Assembly: GCF_042683745.1 (NCBI RefSeq)
Contig: NZ_JBHUJX010000023.1
Coordinates: forward strand, 19,439 to 83,438
DNA from: Pseudoneobacillus sp042683745
Lineage (GTDB): Bacteria > Bacillota > Bacilli > Bacillales > Cytobacillaceae
Direction of reading: 5' to 3'
DNA length: 64,000 bases
Part shown: one piece after another, positions 17,229-26,071 of the stretch
How positions within the stretch are numbered: position 1 is the stretch's first letter
Layout of the letters: the number at the start of each line of letters is the position of its first letter
Notes under the pieces: model-generated
What the model saw: only the letters and a program-made list of their open reading frames with translations
Databases searched by the model: none
What the model was told of the DNA's origin: nothing
Made by a program: the position numbers and the translations under genes

Positions 17229-17568
17229 CTAACACCTCATTGTTTCCTCAACCTTGTCAGCTTCAAACACATTTAGATGATAGGTCATATTTTTCTCCTT
17301 TTTAGTAATTTTAACATAAAATTCCATTTTCGGAATATCTCAATAATAAAAAAGACCGTCAAGTGACGATCCCCATTGTTATTTAAGCACAACGCTACCT
17401 ATTTACTTATTTGGGACAATCCCACATCTTGTACTTAAAAAGATTAAAAAGCCTCTCATTTAGGAATGCAAATAATTTAAAATTACAAAGTCCATATCAA
17501 CTCCTGACGGAACTAAACAATTATTCTACATCTTCTAATAATTACCTTTTAAATAACTAATTTTGCTG
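17229..17568. other. Intergenic stretch without a gene
   Basis: AT-rich. It holds the hairpin at 17346-17371 and otherwise nothing I recognise on either strand. Confidence 0.5.
17346..17371 (-). terminator. Hairpin terminator
   Basis: On the minus strand GATCGTCA-CT-TGACGGTC followed by TTTTTTATT. Nearly the same element occurs at 33590-33610. It lies downstream of the broken gene at 17569. Confidence 0.65.
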
Positions 17569-17841
17569 TTATATCTGTTTATTCGTCAAACTTTTTGAAG
17601 TGTGGAAAAGATACAACCACATCATAAAACAATTAAAGAGATTCAGGGGGAATAATAGTAGCTCCCCAATATGCAAGACAAATTCTGGTCTCTCATATGA
17701 ATGGAAGTAACTCTTTATTATTTTTATAGATTCTAAAAGATTTTGAGTGAGTTCATCATCAACCGAAATATATTTATGTTCATTCGGGGTACAGTAACTA
17801 TAATCTTTTCGAATGATTTTGTAAGAAAAAGGAGCCATCAA
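17569..17841 (-). pseudogene. Frame-disrupted hypothetical gene
   Basis: The open frame reads FSYKIIRKDYSYCTPNEHKY and ISVDDELTQNLLESIKIIKS, which looks like real protein, then ends in an unlikely tail (FNCFMMWLYLFHTSKSLTNKQI). Another frame continues sensibly with TIIPPESL, a stop, LFYDVVVSFPHFKKFDE and a stop at nearly the same place. This suggests a frameshift plus a nonsense change near the end. No good RBS precedes the ATG. Family unknown. Confidence 0.5.
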
Positions 17842-17893
17842 AAAACGACTTTGTCATTCGTACAAAAGCATTTTTATACTATTATCGTATGTA

Positions 17894-18316
17894 CTAACCT
17901 TGATATCCTTCAGTGTAAATTTGGAAGGTTACACCGAATTTATCTTTAATCACCCCGTAAGCAGGACTAAAACCCGTTTCTGATATTGGCATTTCAACTT
18001 GTCCGCCATCCTGTAAAGACACAAAAATTTGGCGAGCTTTGTCTGGATTATCAAACGTGATACAAATGGTCACCAGGTTTCCTTCTTGAGCTGGTTGACC
18101 TGGGAATGTATCTGAAAACATAATTACTGACTCTCCAACTCTTATCGTAGCGTGTGAAACAAGGTCTTTTGCATCCTCAGGGAAAGGAAAATCTGGGGTA
18201 GTAGGCATTTCACCAAATGTAATAACTCCTAAATTTTCGGCATGAAATACCTTTTCGTAAAATCTAATTGCTTCTCTTGCATTTCCATTCAACTGTAAAT
18301 AAGGAATAAATTGCAT
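17894..18316 (-). CDS. VOC-family protein, PhnB/YjdN-like
   Basis: 140 residues: MQFIPYLQLNGNAREAIRFYEKVFHAE at the start, DLVSHATIRVGESVIMFSD in the middle, YGVIKDKFGVTFQIYTEG at the end. This is the pattern of the PhnB-like branch, historically misnamed 3-demethylubiquinone methyltransferase. Function in Bacillus is unknown. RBS AGAGAGG. Monocistronic. Confidence 0.8.
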   Translation of the reverse strand: MQFIPYLQLNGNAREAIRFYEKVFHAENLGVITFGEMPTTPDFPFPEDAKDLVSHATIRVGESVIMFSDTFPGQPAQEGNLVTICITFDNPDKARQIFVSLQDGGQVEMPISETGFSPAYGVIKDKFGVTFQIYTEGYQG

Positions 18317-18605
18317 TTTTTCAGATCCTCTCTAATTTTTTTGGGAGTATGTACTCCAAATATTATTATAACCAACAAAATCGTGAGTCATATAAAATTC
18401 TGATAATTTTAATTGTTTCATGACAGCATACCCTGGGTAATTTTTATCACATTCAAGTATGTTCTACGGTTTTAACATCAATTTTTTATTTCTAATATTA
18501 AAAGAAAATGGTCACTCAATATAATAAACTTATTACCATCAGCTATGTTAAATAGGGCTACATGGTCTAAAACAAACAGTAATCCAAATGTGCTATTGAT
18601 ATTTA

Positions 18606-18785
18606 AAGAGGGGACACTCGGTTTTTGTTACCGGTTATGATGAAAACTATATTTACTTTAACGACCCTATGACTGTTGAAGTGAAGAAAGCACCAATAAA
18701 CGATCTTCGCAAGGCTTGGATACAGATGGGGAAACAAACAATTACAGTACAAAAAATCAGTAGAACATGGGATTTAGAACAATAG
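18606..18785 (+). pseudogene. C-terminal fragment of a C39-like cysteine peptidase
   Basis: From 18612 the plus strand reads GHSVFVTGYDENYIYFNDP, then MTVEVKKAPINDLRKAWIQM and ends QKISRTWDLEQ-stop. GHSVFVTGYDENYIYFNDP is the His/Asp region of papain-like C39_2 (YvpB-like) peptidases. The Cys-containing N-terminal part is absent, so this is a gene remnant. The 300 bases to its left hold nothing recognisable. Confidence 0.75.
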
Positions 18786-18793
18786 CAATATTT

Positions 18794-19218
18794 CTAGTCG
18801 TTCGGATAAAGAATCTGATATGCTTCTACTGTATGTATAATTAAATCCTTTAAAACATTGGTATCGATATCAGCTAATTTATATTAACATAAATACAAGC
18901 CTTACTCTTCGTGTGTTTACCAAAGCCTTCTAATAATTTTTCTCTTTCCTCACTTTCATAGGCCAAATAAAGACTAATTTTCGCCTTTCTTGGTGAAAAA
19001 CCCACTAAAGGCGCATCCCCTTCGTGTCCTGTTTCATACTTATAGTGATAGCTTCCAAAGCCTATAATACTAGGACCCCACATTTTTGCGTCGTAACCAG
19101 ATACCTCTTCAAAAATTTCTAATAACTGATAGGCATCTGCCTTCTTCTTCTCATTTTCCACATTTTCAATAAATTCAATTACACTATTATCGGTTTCTTT
19201 CATCTTCGGTTCATACAT
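18794..19218 (-). pseudogene. DUF1801 gene with a 2-bp insertion
   Basis: The frame from 19218 gives a DUF1801 protein (WGPSIIGFGSYHYKYETGHEGD, GFSPRKAKISLYL, GFGKHTKSKACIYVNI) but stops early at 18874. The missing C-terminus KLADIDTNVLKDLIIHTVEA, YQILYPND and a stop at 18794 continue in another frame. GTTAATATAAATTAGCT needs loss of one AT to restore VNKLADID, so an AT dinucleotide has been inserted. About 28 of 141 residues are lost. The gene may be dead or the protein truncated. Confidence 0.75.
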
Positions 19219-19368
19219 ATATGTACTCTCCTATTCTCTGAGTAAATACTAGTTTACATTATTGTCATTATTATTAAATTCTAAAATAAGAGTCCAATTT
19301 CCTGCAAAAAAGAATAATCTTTAAAAAAAGTTAAAATAAGGTACTATTCCAAGCTACTACTGTTGTAA

Positions 19369-19830
19369 TTATGAAATTTTACGTGTCCCTATTGCACGAT
19401 AATAACCTGGATTGTTAGAATCTTTCTCAAAACTAGAGACCCACCCTTTATCTTTAAAATATTGTAAAAATAATTCATATTCATTTGTAATTTTTTATCT
19501 TAGGTTTTTTTCCTTGAAATAATCCTACGAATAATTGTAAACCTTTACTTGATAAGTATTCCTTAATTTCATCAATACTTAGTTTACTCTTTACAACTGT
19601 TCGTCATTATCATAATAGTAAATGTTATTATCAAACATATAGATAGACCCTACATCTAGTTTTATTATTAACTGCTTCTCGGTCCCATCCATTCACATTC
19701 TATATAAGTAATAATTTCCATTATTATTTGAATAATATATCCAATCGCTATTAACGTTCGATACTTCATAAAACATCGATCCCTGTACTATTGACAACCT
19801 CTTTTATGGGGTCCTCTCCAAAAGCGATTT
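19369..19830 (-). pseudogene. Remnant of a DUF5050-like secreted protein and adjoining sequence
   Basis: Minus-strand fragments in changing frames: WIYYSNNNGNYYLYRM, a break, then KQLIIKLDVGSIYMFDNNIY, YYDND, then SIDEIKEYLSSKGLQLFVG and finally NEYELFLQYFKDKGWVSSF and DSNNPGYYRAIGTRKIS before a stop at 19369. The WIYYSN..YLYRM..DG pattern is the DUF5050 beta-propeller repeat. Several stops and frameshifts are present. Confidence 0.65.
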
Positions 19831-19957
19831 CCCCTTACCTTATTTTATTTTTTAAGCGCACTATAAAAGTCCCATTTATTTTTATAGGCAAGTATCTATG
19901 CCTTCTTCAAAATGGACACATACACTAGTTACGAAACAATTCGAGGAGGAGATAAAC

Positions 19958-22063
19958 ATGCATAGATTAAATGGTATGTTATACAGAGGTTATCCTGGTA
20001 TAGGTTTCGGAGGTTACCCCGTTATGGGATACAGCTATTCCCCTATAATAGGTTCCGTAGGTTACCGAATGAGATACGACGGTTCCCCTATAATGGGTTT
20101 CGGAGGTTACAGAATGGGATATGGCGGATACCAACCTGCATCTAGATTGATTGAGGTTTCTTCATTTAATCTCTCTTCCCCTACCGTTGCCTACCAAGGC
20201 AGCAGTGTTCCTGGCTACACAACAATTGAGTTGCATACCAGTGTCCCAACACGCGGGTATCTACTTGTCTTTGGAAATGGCGTACAAACAAAAATTAATT
20301 TATCGAATGTGGCCTATAAAACTGTACACAAAGTGGATTGGGTACCATGGGATGATACGAAAAAAGCACCTCTTCCTGCAAGTATATACCAAATCTCGGG
20401 TTATCTCACGGACCAGCAATACAATCAAATACAAGGGTATCCGCTTGGGAAGCTCACAGTTGTCTCGGAATCAAGTCCAAAGCCATTAATTGATGCCGTT
20501 TCTCCAATTCCAGCAGTGTTTTCACCTAAGTACGGACAAACACAAACACAATCGGTCCAAATTCCATTCAATTTAAACCGTCCTGCTATAGTTCAGCTGA
20601 CAATCCGTAATAGTAACGGGGATGAAATATATACCGGCAGCAAAGAAACCTTATCTCCTGGAAGCCATACTGTAAGCTGGAATGGAACAGATAAAACAGG
20701 AAGGATTGTTATGGACGGTAGTTATGAGATTGTTTTTAAAACAATCGAAACAGCCTATAACTATCCTTCCACAACACCGTTAAACTTGCGAGCTGGCACG
20801 ATTACAATTAAAGACGCCGATTATTATATTCCGGTATCAAGATTACAAGAAATTGTAACAGATGCTTCCTTCCAATCGCTTTTCTTTTCTCCTGATGGAG
20901 ATGGAGTAAACGATAAGGTCACTGGACAATTTACACTTGCAGTACCTTCGAAATTATCCATTTATATCGCAAATGCTGCCGGAGCAAATGCCTCTTTAGT
21001 AGTAAGTGAACAAACATATGGAGCTGGCACTCATACGTTTGAATGGGATGGCTCAGATATCTATGGAGGAAAAGTACCAAACGGAAGCTACTTTATCAAG
21101 TTCAATGTGATAGAAGGCTCAAATAACGGCTATATTACGTTTCCAAACGCTGTGAAAGTGCAAAACATGTACGAAATCAAACCTCTGCAGCCTGAAAAAA
21201 GAGTACGCGTCATCAGCGAAACAGCAAAAATGAGCGTTGATCCTGCAGGTCAAGGTTATACTGCTATAAAAGGCGATACATTCCCCCTTATGTCGGAAAC
21301 GATAGAGAATGGAAAATACACCGTTCTTGTTAAAGAAGGGGTCACAGGAACAATCAATGTGAATGATGTTGAACTTGTCACTGAACCGTCTTCGGCAAAG
21401 CTAACAACTGATTATATAGTCGTTAGTGGAGATACCTTATGGAAAATTGCATCCAAGTTCAAAACGACCAGCTCTGAAATTGTAACTTTGAACAACCTGG
21501 ATCCAAACAAATATCTATATGTAGGACAGAAATTAAAAGTCCCTGCGCCTGCATCTCAATCTGAACAACAAGCAGGAACCACTTATACTGTTGTATCCGG
21601 TGATACGCTTTGGAAAATTTCTCAAAAGTTCGGTGTAACTGCACAAGCAATTGTCGATGCCAATAAACTGAATACATCTGCGTACCTTTATGTTGGCCAA
21701 AAGCTGATTATTCCGGGAGTAGCGCAGCCCGAATTGCCAGCGGTAACCACTTATACTGTTATATCCGGTGATACGCTTTGGAAAATTGCTCAAAAGTTCG
21801 GCGTAACTGCACAAGCAATTGTCGATGCCAATAAACTGAATCCATCTGCATACCTTTATGTTGGCCAAAAGCTGATTATTCCGAGTGTGACGCAGCCTGA
21901 ACAGCCTGCGCAAACCACATATGTAGTTATTTCCGGTGATACGCTTTGGAAGGTTGCTCAAAAATTCGGCGTAACCACGCAAGCCATTGTCGATGCCAAT
22001 AAACTGGATCCCACTGCATTCCTTTATATTGGCCAAAAGCTAGTCATTCCATCAAAACAGTAA
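19958..22063 (+). CDS. Gly/Tyr-rich, FlgD-Ig and 4xLysM protein, probable spore envelope component
   Basis: 701 residues from ATG 19958 (RBS GAGGAGGA, seven-base spacer). Residues 1-60 are a Gly/Tyr/Met repeat (GYPGIGFGGYPVMGY, GSPIMGFGGYRMGYGGY) and no signal peptide is visible. Two FlgD-like Ig modules follow, ending SWNGTDKTGRIVMDGSYEI (about 260) and EWDGSDIYGGKVPNGSYFI (about 380); the second starts FFSPDGDGVND, a Ca-binding-like motif. Four LysM domains lie at about 485-530, 541-586, 598-643 and 654-699, the last three in a 168-base tandem repeat. LysM domains without an export signal recall SafA/SpoVID, which work in the mother cell on the spore. Location is inferred. Confidence 0.8.
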   Translation: MHRLNGMLYRGYPGIGFGGYPVMGYSYSPIIGSVGYRMRYDGSPIMGFGGYRMGYGGYQPASRLIEVSSFNLSSPTVAYQGSSVPGYTTIELHTSVPTRGYLLVFGNGVQTKINLSNVAYKTVHKVDWVPWDDTKKAPLPASIYQISGYLTDQQYNQIQGYPLGKLTVVSESSPKPLIDAVSPIPAVFSPKYGQTQTQSVQIPFNLNRPAIVQLTIRNSNGDEIYTGSKETLSPGSHTVSWNGTDKTGRIVMDGSYEIVFKTIETAYNYPSTTPLNLRAGTITIKDADYYIPVSRLQEIVTDASFQSLFFSPDGDGVNDKVTGQFTLAVPSKLSIYIANAAGANASLVVSEQTYGAGTHTFEWDGSDIYGGKVPNGSYFIKFNVIEGSNNGYITFPNAVKVQNMYEIKPLQPEKRVRVISETAKMSVDPAGQGYTAIKGDTFPLMSETIENGKYTVLVKEGVTGTINVNDVELVTEPSSAKLTTDYIVVSGDTLWKIASKFKTTSSEIVTLNNLDPNKYLYVGQKLKVPAPASQSEQQAGTTYTVVSGDTLWKISQKFGVTAQAIVDANKLNTSAYLYVGQKLIIPGVAQPELPAVTTYTVISGDTLWKIAQKFGVTAQAIVDANKLNPSAYLYVGQKLIIPSVTQPEQPAQTTYVVISGDTLWKVAQKFGVTTQAIVDANKLDPTAFLYIGQKLVIPSKQ
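21578..22063 (+). repeat. Three tandem 168-bp LysM units
   Basis: Near-identical DNA units begin at about 21578, 21746 and 21914 (ACCACTTATACTGTT or close variants, then GGTGATACGCTTTGGAA). Each encodes one LysM plus a Pro-rich linker, a 56-residue period. High DNA identity indicates recent duplication or homogenisation. Confidence 0.85.
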
Positions 22064-22065
22064 TA

Positions 22066-22106
22066 GTAAAAGGTAAGCACACGATACAATCCCGCTTACC
22101 TTTTAC
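22066..22106 (+). terminator. Terminator of the LysM gene
   Basis: A perfect 13-bp stem, GTAAAAGGTAAGC with GCTTACCTTTTAC, three bases after the stop codon. Confidence 0.8.
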
Positions 22107-22257
22107 ATTGCTATTAAGTTTTTTCATTAATAAAGACTTTTCTTTTTCGTCCCATTTGTTTTGATTCGGTAAAACATTGGGAACTGGCCTTGAAAAGTTA
22201 TATTGGCCAAGACACAAAATTAAGTTCTGCATTATCGAAAGCAGCTCAATCATTTCG

Positions 22258-22755
22258 TTAGGACCAATCAACGCCACTCCAAGAGGATTGCAACTTTCGC
22301 AACAGAACAATTTGGCCGAGATGATACGTATCGTGCATCATGATATTGCTGAGTAAACGCTCAATAGAGTAACTGTTAACTGCATACGGAGCTGCTAACT
22401 TTTCATCATCAAGGTCCGCAATGACCGTTTGTAATTTATTCATGACTTCATAAAGGCGCTGCACTGTCTGGGTCCACCCAATTTCATCTTCTGGATCCCC
22501 CGGATTTCCAAAGGTTTCATCATTGCTTTCTGCTTTATGAGGATTCTCAGTGCCCTTAATTCGATGGATCACATCTTCATTCCAAAATATCAAGTGATTA
22601 ACAATCTGCCAAATCGAATTGCTCTTTCCATAACTTGTCCAAGCTGCCTCAGCTGCGTTGACTCCATGAAGCGCCTGATCCACGGATGCAAACCACTCAT
22701 TCTCATAGCAATGCATGTCGAGTTGTTCTAAAAACATTTTGGCTACAACTTGCAT
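22258..22755 (-). CDS. DinB-family protein
   Basis: 165 residues, a four-helix DinB/YfiT-like bundle. The three metal ligands of the family are visible: His54 (IVNHLIFWNE), His141 and His145 (MHDTYHLGQIV). GNPGDPEDEIGWTQTVQRL forms the loop before helix 3. DinB-like proteins include bacillithiol-dependent S-transferases, but many are uncharacterised. RBS GAGGAGATTG. Monocistronic. Confidence 0.87.
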   Translation of the reverse strand: MQVVAKMFLEQLDMHCYENEWFASVDQALHGVNAAEAAWTSYGKSNSIWQIVNHLIFWNEDVIHRIKGTENPHKAESNDETFGNPGDPEDEIGWTQTVQRLYEVMNKLQTVIADLDDEKLAAPYAVNSYSIERLLSNIMMHDTYHLGQIVLLRKLQSSWSGVDWS

Positions 22756-22935
22756 AAAATCAATCTCCTCACTGTTTAGTTTAATCTTTCAAAGTTAAAA
22801 GACATGAAAATATCTGAAAATAGTATAAATTATTCGTTCCTAAAAAAGGATAAAACCAAAACCAAGTTTCACCCAGTACAAATATAATTTAATCTATATA
22901 TTATTTCTATTTAACTGGTCCTTTAAAATTCAACT

Positions 22936-23217
22936 CTATTCTTCACTATTTGATCCAAACCTTTTAGCTGATCTGATTCGCGCACGTTCAGCTTCGACCT
23001 CACGATTACGAGGTTCGGAACTAGTTTCCATTGCATTCAATAAATTTATAGTAACCATTGTAATTTCATTGATTGCTCGATTAAATGCTTCTTCATTAAC
23101 CTTTGAAGGTTTGTTATAACCAGTTATCTTTCTAACGTACTGTAGAGAAGCTGCATGAATTTCCTCTTCAGTAGCTGGCGGGTCAAAATTAAACAGTGTT
23201 CTAATGTTTCTGCACAT
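22936..23217 (-). CDS. DUF2277 protein
   Basis: 93 residues with the diagnostic opening MCRNIRTLFNFDPPATEEEI, then AASLQYVRKITGYNKPS and NRAINEITMVTINLLNAM, ending in an Arg-rich tail. This family is small, widespread and uncharacterised; no catalytic motif is evident. RBS AGAGGAG. Confidence 0.87.
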   Translation of the reverse strand: MCRNIRTLFNFDPPATEEEIHAASLQYVRKITGYNKPSKVNEEAFNRAINEITMVTINLLNAMETSSEPRNREVEAERARIRSAKRFGSNSEE

Positions 23218-23335
23218 AAGTTACTCCTCTTTGATTAAATGATAATAAATTGTTCATGAACCATTAATTTTTGAAAATCAGAATAAAATCCTATTTCCCC
23301 CTATTAATGAACTTTCCTGCTTCTTTAATACACAT

Positions 23336-23368
23336 AAAGGCGACTGTTTTTATTGAACAATCACCTCC
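23336..23368 (-). terminator. Terminator of the peptidase E-like gene
   Basis: GGTGATTGTT-CAATA-AAAACAGTCGCC then TTTATG on the minus strand. Homologous to the hairpin at 10093-10126, including part of the flank (AAAACATTTTAT). Confidence 0.65.
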
Positions 23369-23455
23369 GTTAATTAAAAAACATTTTATTAACCTCTTTA
23401 AATTGCATCACAATGAATCTAACTAAATTTTATTGATTATAGCGGAGGATTCATA

Positions 23456-24127
23456 TCAAGGCGAAAACAGTTTCCAATGTCCTTCGGAAATAACTTCGAC
23501 TGCTCCGTCAATTACTTTGATGGCGGTCTGATCATCAATCGCATACGCAGGTCCCTGCATCATCCCCGCTGCCCATTTCTCGGCGGCAGCCATGGTGTTT
23601 CCCGGCAGCATCTCGTGATCCAGGTGCGGAAAGATTGAAAAATCAACCAGTCTCAGTGTTTCATCACCACCGCTTGGTGGAGTCCAGCCAACGAAGTATT
23701 CCCCGATATTAGGTGTCATCACCATGCTCCCAGCACTCATTCCCACATAAACTGAGTTCAGTGACGGCAAGAGGTCTGCCAGCCCGGATTGACGCATCCA
23801 GTGATAGAGGTAAAGGGCGTCTCCGCCCGACACCAGCAGTACATCCGTCTCCTGAACTAGCGGTATCCAGCAGTTTTCGTCGATGCTTGGCAGCGCTGTG
23901 AGCTCCAGCACGCCGACGGACTTCCAACCGAGGTTGACCATGGGATTCTCTTCTTTCCCACTGATGAACTGCCAGACTTTGACTCCGGGGCCAACCCAAG
24001 GGTGTCCGTACATCGCAGTGGGGATGCACAGGGCGTTGGAGTCAGCGATTGGCTTGCCCAGCATGTCCACCAGCGCGTCGTGTATGCTTTTGTTATTGAT
24101 GCCTCCAGATGTCAGCAGTAATTTCAT
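23456..24127 (-). CDS. Peptidase E-like (S51) / type 1 glutamine amidotransferase-like protein
   Basis: 223 residues. The nucleophile elbow is GMSAGSMV with Ser131; His168 in FPHLDHE completes the expected site, and VLLVSGGDALYLY supplies the GG loop. Peptidase E of this family cleaves Asp-X dipeptides. The coding sequence is clearly more GC-rich than its neighbours, with long spurious antisense frames, suggesting recent acquisition. RBS AAGGAGTG. It ends in a native-looking terminator. Confidence 0.82.
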   Translation of the reverse strand: MKLLLTSGGINNKSIHDALVDMLGKPIADSNALCIPTAMYGHPWVGPGVKVWQFISGKEENPMVNLGWKSVGVLELTALPSIDENCWIPLVQETDVLLVSGGDALYLYHWMRQSGLADLLPSLNSVYVGMSAGSMVMTPNIGEYFVGWTPPSGGDETLRLVDFSIFPHLDHEMLPGNTMAAAEKWAAGMMQGPAYAIDDQTAIKVIDGAVEVISEGHWKLFSP

Positions 24128-24522
24128 AACTTCACTCCTTGTCTTTGTATGGTACTGTCCAGTTGTTAATACTTCTAGGTCAGCAACCCTAGCTTTATGA
24201 ACGATTAGAACACTTCAATTGAATCATTGTTAATCCAATGTTCAGCTTATTTTTTTTTACGAATACCTGGCGAAGCTCAATCTGACCTTCTCCAAGACCA
24301 TGCGGGAATGGAATCCACCTACTGACACCAGAACTCCAACTTTCTTCAGTTCTTCAGACTCAAAAGTTCCCTCAAATAATAGTAACTCCAATAAAATTTG
24401 TTACTTTTTTATGTTATTCGATATCTGAGGTGAGAATCCTTCTTTAGCTAACTGCACTGTTAGCAAAAAAAATGGTAACGCCTCTTTGACTTCTTCCATC
24501 GAATCATAACAAATGATTTTTC
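24128..24522. other. Intergenic stretch, possible gene remains
   Basis: No intact gene. The minus strand has a short open piece (FEGTFESEELKKVGVLVSVG, near 24270-24380) with GC content like the peptidase gene. I cannot assign it to a family. Confidence 0.35.
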
Positions 24523-24978
24523 TTATTGTGCGAAAGAAAGCGAATATTTTTTAATTAGATTTTTAATTAAAGGATTTAGTCCTTCCGGTAACTCATTTGC
24601 TTTAAAGAATTTTGCTTCAATAGTTTCTTGACCGTCTGCTTTAAGAAATCCACCTTTAATTTCTTTTGAAATATATGCAATTGTAACAGGATAGAATTCA
24701 TCACCGTTTGGTAATTTAACAAAGTACTCTTTTCCTGAAAATACACCTACTAAATCCAGTTTACCAATTTCAATTCCTGTTTCCTCTAAGACTTCTCTTC
24801 TTCCTGCTTCCTCAGTAGATTCTCCTAATTCAATAAATCCGCCAGGAACTCCCCAAAGACCATCGCTTCTTTTTTGTAATAAAAATTCTCCAGTTTCGTT
24901 TATTACAGCTACCGCAACACCAACTAATATTAGAGGTTGGTTTCCTACAACCTTGCGTAAATCTTCAATATACCCCAT
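24523..24978 (-). CDS. NUDIX hydrolase
   Basis: 151 residues. The Nudix box GGFIELGESTEEAGRREV, LEETG spans residues 46-68 with the REVxEE core intact. The start MGYIEDLRKVVGNQPLILVG is typical of the group of Bacillus NUDIX proteins that carry an N-terminal helix before the beta sheet. The substrate (a nucleoside diphosphate derivative) is unknown. RBS AGGAGGAG. Monocistronic. Confidence 0.87.
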   Translation of the reverse strand: MGYIEDLRKVVGNQPLILVGVAVAVINETGEFLLQKRSDGLWGVPGGFIELGESTEEAGRREVLEETGIEIGKLDLVGVFSGKEYFVKLPNGDEFYPVTIAYISKEIKGGFLKADGQETIEAKFFKANELPEGLNPLIKNLIKKYSLSFAQ

Positions 24979-25087
24979 AGTCTCCTCCTGAGAATACTAT
25001 TTTTTTCTAAGAAACATATTTCGACAACCGGAAACATTTCCCCTTTTTTTCCATTAAACGGCCCTTTACTCCTTGAAAGAATGAAAA

Positions 25088-25138
25088 TAAGCCGAAAATA
25101 AACAAGTTGTGTATAAAAACTTGAATATTTTTGGCTTA
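25088..25138. terminator. Long imperfect hairpin upstream of the NUDIX gene
   Basis: TAAGCC..AAATA..CAAGTT pairs with AACTTG..TATTT..GGCTTA. A related hairpin occurs at 30557-30607 (GCCGTAAATAAACAAGTT). The surrounding 25000-25340 region has no gene. Confidence 0.5.
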
Positions 25139-25340
25139 AGGAAGGATCGCACCGTTAGCTTAGGTTTTTAACCTCTAATTCAAAATAATTGGGAATCTAA
25201 TCAAAGAAAAGTAATGTGGTTCTGTATAAAACAATGCATATTTACATTGATTAATAGATCAATTATTCACAAAAGTCTCTGTATGTTTCATATGAGAAGG
25301 AGCTGCTTATGCAACTCCATTATTACACTCACAGTTATGA

Positions 25341-25619
25341 TTATTTTTTATTGTTTGACTCTAATAGTTTCCTCATAATATTTTTTAGTAATGACATTAT
25401 GACTGTATCGAGGAAACTTCCTTTAATAAGAACATATTCTTCTAATATACCTTCAAATTTAAAGCCCGCCTTCTCTAAAACTCTTCTTGAACCAATATTA
25501 TCTGGATGAAAAAGAGCCTCGATACGATTTAATTTCATCGTATTAAAACCGTATTTTATTACGATTGGCAAAAGACGAGACATGACTCCTTGCCCCCAAT
25601 ACTCCTTCGATAATTCATA
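25341..25619 (-). pseudogene. C-terminal fragment of a RimJ/RimL-type GNAT acetyltransferase
   Basis: The frame reads YELSKEYWGQGVMSRLLPIV, KYGFNTMKLNRIEALFHPDN and IGSRRVLEKAGFKFEGILEE, the acetyl-CoA loop and C-terminal half of a ribosomal-protein-type GNAT. Upstream in frame is a stop; the N-terminal half is missing. Just beyond, another frame begins MSFKVNAFSVLRVNDFENYR, of unclear origin. This looks like an internally deleted gene. Confidence 0.7.
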
Positions 25620-25709
25620 TATAATAAATTTCTATAATTTTCAAAGTCATTAACACGTAATACAGAAAAGGCATTCACTTTAAACGACATAATCTATTTA
25701 CGATAAAAA

Positions 25710-25728
25710 CGTCCTAAATTTTAGGACG
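25710..25728 (-). terminator. Hairpin terminator
   Basis: GTCCTAAA and TTTAGGAC with a T run on the minus strand (GTTTTTATCG). No intact minus-strand gene directly precedes it. Confidence 0.5.
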
Positions 25729-25799
25729 CTTTAGTTATATAAAGTCATTTTTCTGTTAGTATTTAATTGTAAGAATATTTTTACAAAGGGGAATAGAAG

Positions 25800-25955
25800 A
25801 TGAAAATTAGTCGAACAAACGACTTTGAATTAGTCGCTAAATTGAACAAATTTGTTCACGATTTACACGCAAATCTATATCCTGAGTATTTCCAAGAATA
25901 CAATTTTGATTTTGTGAAATATCGAGAATTTGTTTACAAAGACTTTTCATTCTAA
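25800..25955 (+). pseudogene. N-terminal fragment of a GNAT acetyltransferase
   Basis: 51 codons from ATG 25800, starting MKISRTNDFELVAKLNKFVH with DLHANLYPEYF and a stop after YKDFSF. This is the substrate-side N-terminus of a GNAT; the acetyl-CoA binding part is gone. RBS AAAGGGG and a downstream terminator remain, so the deletion removed only the middle and end of the gene. A functional micro-protein is unlikely. Confidence 0.6.
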
Positions 25956-25985
25956 TGCTATTTCATATGCTAAATGGTAAATAAA

Positions 25986-26012
25986 AGAGGTGCGAATTGC
26001 ACCTCTTTTTTT
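25986..26012 (+). terminator. Intrinsic terminator after the GNAT fragment
   Basis: AGAGGTGC-GAATT-GCACCTCT followed by seven T residues. Confidence 0.85.
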
Positions 26013-26071
26013 AATGCTAATTTAAATTTTGTACTTCAAAACCGAATCCGTTAGCTTTTTATTCTACAATC

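Noticed and set aside
21578..22063. Regularly spaced direct repeats that could suggest a CRISPR array
   Set aside because: The 168-base period is in frame and encodes LysM domains; repeats and spacers do not have CRISPR form. No cas genes or CRISPR arrays are seen in the window.
23709..24200. Antisense open frames over the peptidase E-like gene
   Set aside because: Caused by high GC content of the real gene; no RBS or recognisable product.
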